64,000 bases of DNA from Amycolatopsis lurida (GTDB taxonomy: Bacteria; Actinomycetota; Actinomycetes; Mycobacteriales; Pseudonocardiaceae), in the NCBI RefSeq assembly GCF_900105055.1, contig NZ_FNTA01000004.1, positions 7,595,501 through 7,659,500 of the forward strand. The letters run 5' to 3'. The translations under genes and the position numbers were made by a program. The notes below the pieces were generated by a model. The model was not told the origin of the DNA, made no database searches, and saw only the letters and a list, made by a program, of their open reading frames with translations. This document shows positions 61,748-64,000 of this stretch, piece by piece. The number at the start of each line of letters is the position of its first letter. The stretch's first letter is position 1.

Positions 61748-61800
61748 GTTGCGAAAGCCACTTTCGCAACCTTCAACGTTGCGAAAGTGGCTTTCGCAAC
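61748..61800. repeat. Double palindrome (element C)
   Basis: Two 23-bp perfect inverted arms (61748-61770 and 61778-61800) separated by CTTCAAC. Each arm is itself a palindrome, GTTGCGAAAG-cca-CTTTCGCAAC, so the DNA can fold as one long hairpin or two small ones. No gene. It lies between the terminator of the plus-strand aminopeptidase and the end of the minus-strand DUF6294-like gene. Confidence 0.92.
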
Positions 61801-61875
61801 GTGCGGCGGCGGTCGTGGATGGTTTGCCCGGCCTGCCGAGGGCGAGGTGGCCGTCGAGGGCCTTGGTGGTCAGGC

Positions 61876-61894
61876 CCCCAATGTCGCATTGGGG
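61876..61894. terminator. Hairpin after the DUF6294-like gene
   Basis: CCCCAATG-TCG-CATTGGGG is a perfect 8-bp stem, four bases beyond the stop of the minus-strand gene that ends at 61899. Confidence 0.75.
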
Positions 61895-61898
61895 ACGT

Positions 61899-62348
61899 TC
61901 AGCAGTGGCTCGTCATCCGCATGCTGTGGATGCGGTCGAAGAACGCGGCGTCGAACGACCCCTCGGCGAACCACCAGTGCCACACGTTCTTGACAGTGCC
62001 TTTGACGAACTTGGTGTCACCGCCGTGATGGATGGGCCCGAGGACGATGCCGTTGCTGTCCAAGGTGTTCACCCACATCAGCCACGCGTCGTTGCTGTCG
62101 CTGCTGACGATCGTCGCTTCGAACGAAGCGCTGCCATTGCGCCTGAGCGTCCATTTCGCGTTGTCCATCGTGCAGTCGCCCGCCTGGATGCGGCCCCAGG
62201 TGAACCAGCAGTAATCCGATCCGGTGCAGGTGGCCTGCGCGGTGGTGGACGCCGTCGTCCCGGCCGAGGCGGGCGTGGCGAAGACGGTACCGATCGTGAG
62301 CACGAGCATTGTCACGAAAAGCGACATCCGACGTGCTGTGGTTTTCAT
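61899..62348 (-). CDS. Secreted DUF6294-like protein
   Basis: 149 residues from ATG at 62348, chosen for the GGAGGAAAC just upstream; longer frames lack a ribosome site. Signal peptide about 1-30 (ends FATPASAG). The mature part begins with a Thr/Ala-rich stretch, then CTGSDYCWFTWGRIQAGDCT, MDNAKWTLRRNGSASFEATI, SNDAWLMWVNTLDSNG and HWWFAEGSFDAAFF, a Trp-rich beta protein with a Cys pair. I match this to the DUF6294 group of secreted actinobacterial proteins; role unknown. Confidence 0.7.
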   Translation of the reverse strand: MKTTARRMSLFVTMLVLTIGTVFATPASAGTTASTTAQATCTGSDYCWFTWGRIQAGDCTMDNAKWTLRRNGSASFEATIVSSDSNDAWLMWVNTLDSNGIVLGPIHHGGDTKFVKGTVKNVWHWWFAEGSFDAAFFDRIHSMRMTSHC

Positions 62349-62563
62349 GTTTCCTCCCCGAAAATCGTCGATCCGTTCCGGTCTGTGCGCAAAGCTAACT
62401 CGCGGGCGACCGGGGTCTGGATCACTTAGGTGCGGCGACTGGGGTGGCCGATAGTGCGTGACCGGCACCCTCTCCTCCCTGAATGCGATGAAAGTTCCGG
62501 TCACGCACCGAATCTCCTCGCCGCGCCGCGAAACTGTCGGGCCCGCCCCTTACCGTCCCCGGC

Positions 62564-63058
62564 ATGACCATCGTCGAAGAGCACCGGACCGAGATCCGCG
62601 TGCAGGACACCGTTTATCGCATCGAGGTCGCCGCCCGTGAGGGTGGCGGCGCGGCCGGGGAAGACCGCTGGGTGACCGTCATGGTCGGCGGAGCCGGACC
62701 GCAGGAGGAGCCTGTCGCCGAAGGCAGGCTCGATATGGACGCCGAAGCCGTACCGGCCTTGGCGACCGTCCTTTCCGACACCCTCCTGGCGTTCGCCGGG
62801 CAGGGCACGGGCAGAAACGGCCGCCGAAGATCGGCGGACCGCCCCGCCCAGCAGGGCTCGCCGTGGTCCGACGAGCTGGATGCGGAACTGGAAAGCCGTT
62901 GGCTGGCCGGGGAAAGCGTCGAGGAGATCGCACGGCGGTTCGAGCGGACACCGGGCGGGATCCGGGCCCGGTTGCCCAGGGTCGGCTGCGATCCCGAGCG
63001 CCGGGGCGCGTACCTCCCGATCCCGCCGAGCAGACGAGAGGCAGGTGAACTCGGCTGA
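62564..63058 (+). CDS. Hypothetical protein with C-terminal HTH-like segment
   Basis: 164 residues, ATG. The N-terminal half (1-75) is a beta-rich segment (MTIVEEHRTEIRVQDTVYRI) with an acidic end. After a Gly/Arg-rich linker, the C-terminal segment SPWSDELDAELESRWLAGES, VEEIARRFERTPGGIRARLP looks like a SANT/Myb- or sigma-4-like helix-turn-helix followed by RVGCDPERRGAYLPI. A DNA-binding accessory protein is plausible. No family named. Confidence 0.6.
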   Translation: MTIVEEHRTEIRVQDTVYRIEVAAREGGGAAGEDRWVTVMVGGAGPQEEPVAEGRLDMDAEAVPALATVLSDTLLAFAGQGTGRNGRRRSADRPAQQGSPWSDELDAELESRWLAGESVEEIARRFERTPGGIRARLPRVGCDPERRGAYLPIPPSRREAGELG

Positions 63059-63100
63059 ACCGAGGCGGTCGCGAGGGCGGGCAAGTCCTCGCGACCGCCG

Positions 63101-64000
63101 TCAGTCCACTGTGGACTTCGTTCCGCGCCGGGCCCTGGCCGCCATCTCCTTGAGGTGAGCGATCAGTTCCGGCGGCTCGTGCACGGTGAATTCGCAGCCG
63201 AGCCCGAGGACGCGGAACGCGAGCCAGTCCAGGGTGTCCGTGCTCGCGTGGAAAACGCAGCTCTCGTCGTCGGCCGGTTCCAGTTCGCCGGATCCTTCGC
63301 CGAGCGCGGGGGAGACCTGGCCGATCGGAGCGTGCAGGGTCACGCGTGCGCTGTAGGTGGGAAGGAGGCTGTACATCCTGTCGGTGACATAGGCCGCCAC
63401 GTCCTTCGCGGGTGGCTGTCTCGGCGTCGCCCGGCCGCCGGTCGCCCGCGGTTCCGAGATCCGGTCCGCGCGGAAGATCCGCCAGTCGTTCCGGTCGAGG
63501 TCGTAGCCGAGCAGGTACCACCGGCGTCCGGCGGAGACGAGCCGGTGCGGTTCCACGTGCCGCCGGGACTCGGCCCCGTCGCCGGTGCGGTAGGTGAAGC
63601 GCGTCCGTTCGGTGTTGGCGATCGCGCCGGCGAAGACCGTGAGGTGCTCCGGGTCCACCGCGGCTCCGGTGCCCGGGATCGGCACGGTCGCGGCGCCCAG
63701 CGCGCTGACGCGGTACCGGAGCCGTGACGGCAGCACCTGCTCGAGCTTGGCCAGCGCTCGCACCGAAGACTCCTCGATCCCCGAGATCGCCTGCCCGGCG
63801 GCGCCACGGAGACCGACCGCGATCGCGACGGCCTCCTCGTCGTCGAGCAGCAGGGGCGGCATCGCCATGCCGGCGCCCAGCCGGTAGCCGCCTTCGGAAC
63901 CTCGTGACGCTTCGACGGGGTAACCGAGCTCACGCAAGCGGTCGATGTCGCGCCGGATGGTCCGGGGGCTGACCTCCAGCCGCTCGGCGAGCTCGCTGCC
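63101..64000 (-). CDS. WYL-domain transcriptional regulator, cut by the right edge
   Basis: 300 residues visible; the frame remains open to 64000, so the start is missing. The visible N-terminus reads GSELAERLEVSPRTIRRDID, RLRELGYPVEASRGSEGGYR, a DeoR-type helix-turn-helix with wing. The WYL domain follows (about 155-225), with RFTYRTGDGAESRRHVEPHR and WYLLGYDLDRNDWRIFRADR, then the WCX extension. WYL proteins sense nucleic acids or small ligands and regulate DNA repair, metabolism or defence genes. Its target is unknown because the upstream neighbour is outside the window. The last codons (KSTVD-stop) contain a TCCACWGTGGA palindrome. Confidence 0.9.
   Translation of the reverse strand, partial: GSELAERLEVSPRTIRRDIDRLRELGYPVEASRGSEGGYRLGAGMAMPPLLLDDEEAVAIAVGLRGAAGQAISGIEESSVRALAKLEQVLPSRLRYRVSALGAATVPIPGTGAAVDPEHLTVFAGAIANTERTRFTYRTGDGAESRRHVEPHRLVSAGRRWYLLGYDLDRNDWRIFRADRISEPRATGGRATPRQPPAKDVAAYVTDRMYSLLPTYSARVTLHAPIGQVSPALGEGSGELEPADDESCVFHASTDTLDWLAFRVLGLGCEFTVHEPPELIAHLKEMAARARRGTKSTVD

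Overview
The window is high-GC actinomycete DNA. Gene content and style (GTG starts, 4-base ATGA overlaps, several apparently leaderless promoters, ABC sugar importers without their own ATPase, an infC-rpmI-rplT-pheST block, a SigL/RslA-like sigma pair, snapalysin and tripeptidyl-aminopeptidase-like exoenzymes) suggest Pseudonocardiaceae, most likely Amycolatopsis. This is my judgement; no database search was run. No rRNA, tRNA, CRISPR array, prophage or intact insertion sequence was seen.

Left part (1-14.5 kb). A small protein gene is cut by the left edge. A three-copy degenerate tandem repeat follows, made of 3' remnants of a 13E12-type DUF222/HNH gene; the intact copy carries a LexA/SOS box over its promoter. 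Next come a DUF1684 protein, a MerR regulator coupled to a BtrH-like protein, a large secreted GH29 alpha-L-fucosidase with carbohydrate-binding modules, a zincin/HEAT-repeat pair, a DUF6734 protein, a 55-residue membrane peptide behind a 16-bp palindrome, and a group of unknown genes that includes an 18-codon Gly-rich peptide gene with a perfect Shine-Dalgarno.

Middle (14.5-34.8 kb). Housekeeping and stress genes: an MBL-fold hydrolase, an acyltransferase, uvrA, an FnIII lipoprotein, ECF sigma/anti-sigma/SRPBCC/nitrilase genes, an MFS pump with a divergent HxlR regulator, DctA with a divergent citrate/dicarboxylate-type two-component system, a MerR-controlled quinone oxidoreductase, snapalysin, a beta-helix protein and a secreted beta-propeller.

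Catabolic locus (34.9-47.4 kb). Eight tightly packed minus-strand genes (PLP dehydratase, N-acyl-D-amino acid deacylase, GntP permease, Tat-exported lactonase, ABC sugar importer, cytoplasmic GH20 hexosaminidase) diverge from a PfkB/KDG-type kinase, an IclR regulator and RidA. Read together, the genes predict use of C1-oxidised N-acetylglucosamine: lactone to N-acetylglucosaminate, uptake, deacetylation to glucosaminate, dehydration/deamination to 2-keto-3-deoxygluconate, and phosphorylation to KDPG. This is the most interesting system in the window. An ACC deaminase with its GntR regulator lies next door.

Right part (49-64 kb). DUF1844, infC (ATC start), rpmI, rplT, an rRNA methyltransferase, pheS and pheT are followed by a large STAND-NTPase/TPR protein, an AlkD-like protein, a tripeptidyl aminopeptidase, a DUF6294-like secreted protein, a small HTH-like protein and a WYL regulator cut by the right edge.

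Across the window several families of long perfect palindromes sit at gene ends. One 46-bp element occurs three times, each time between convergent genes. A short palindrome, TCCACWGTGGA, occurs six times inside coding sequence in different reading frames.
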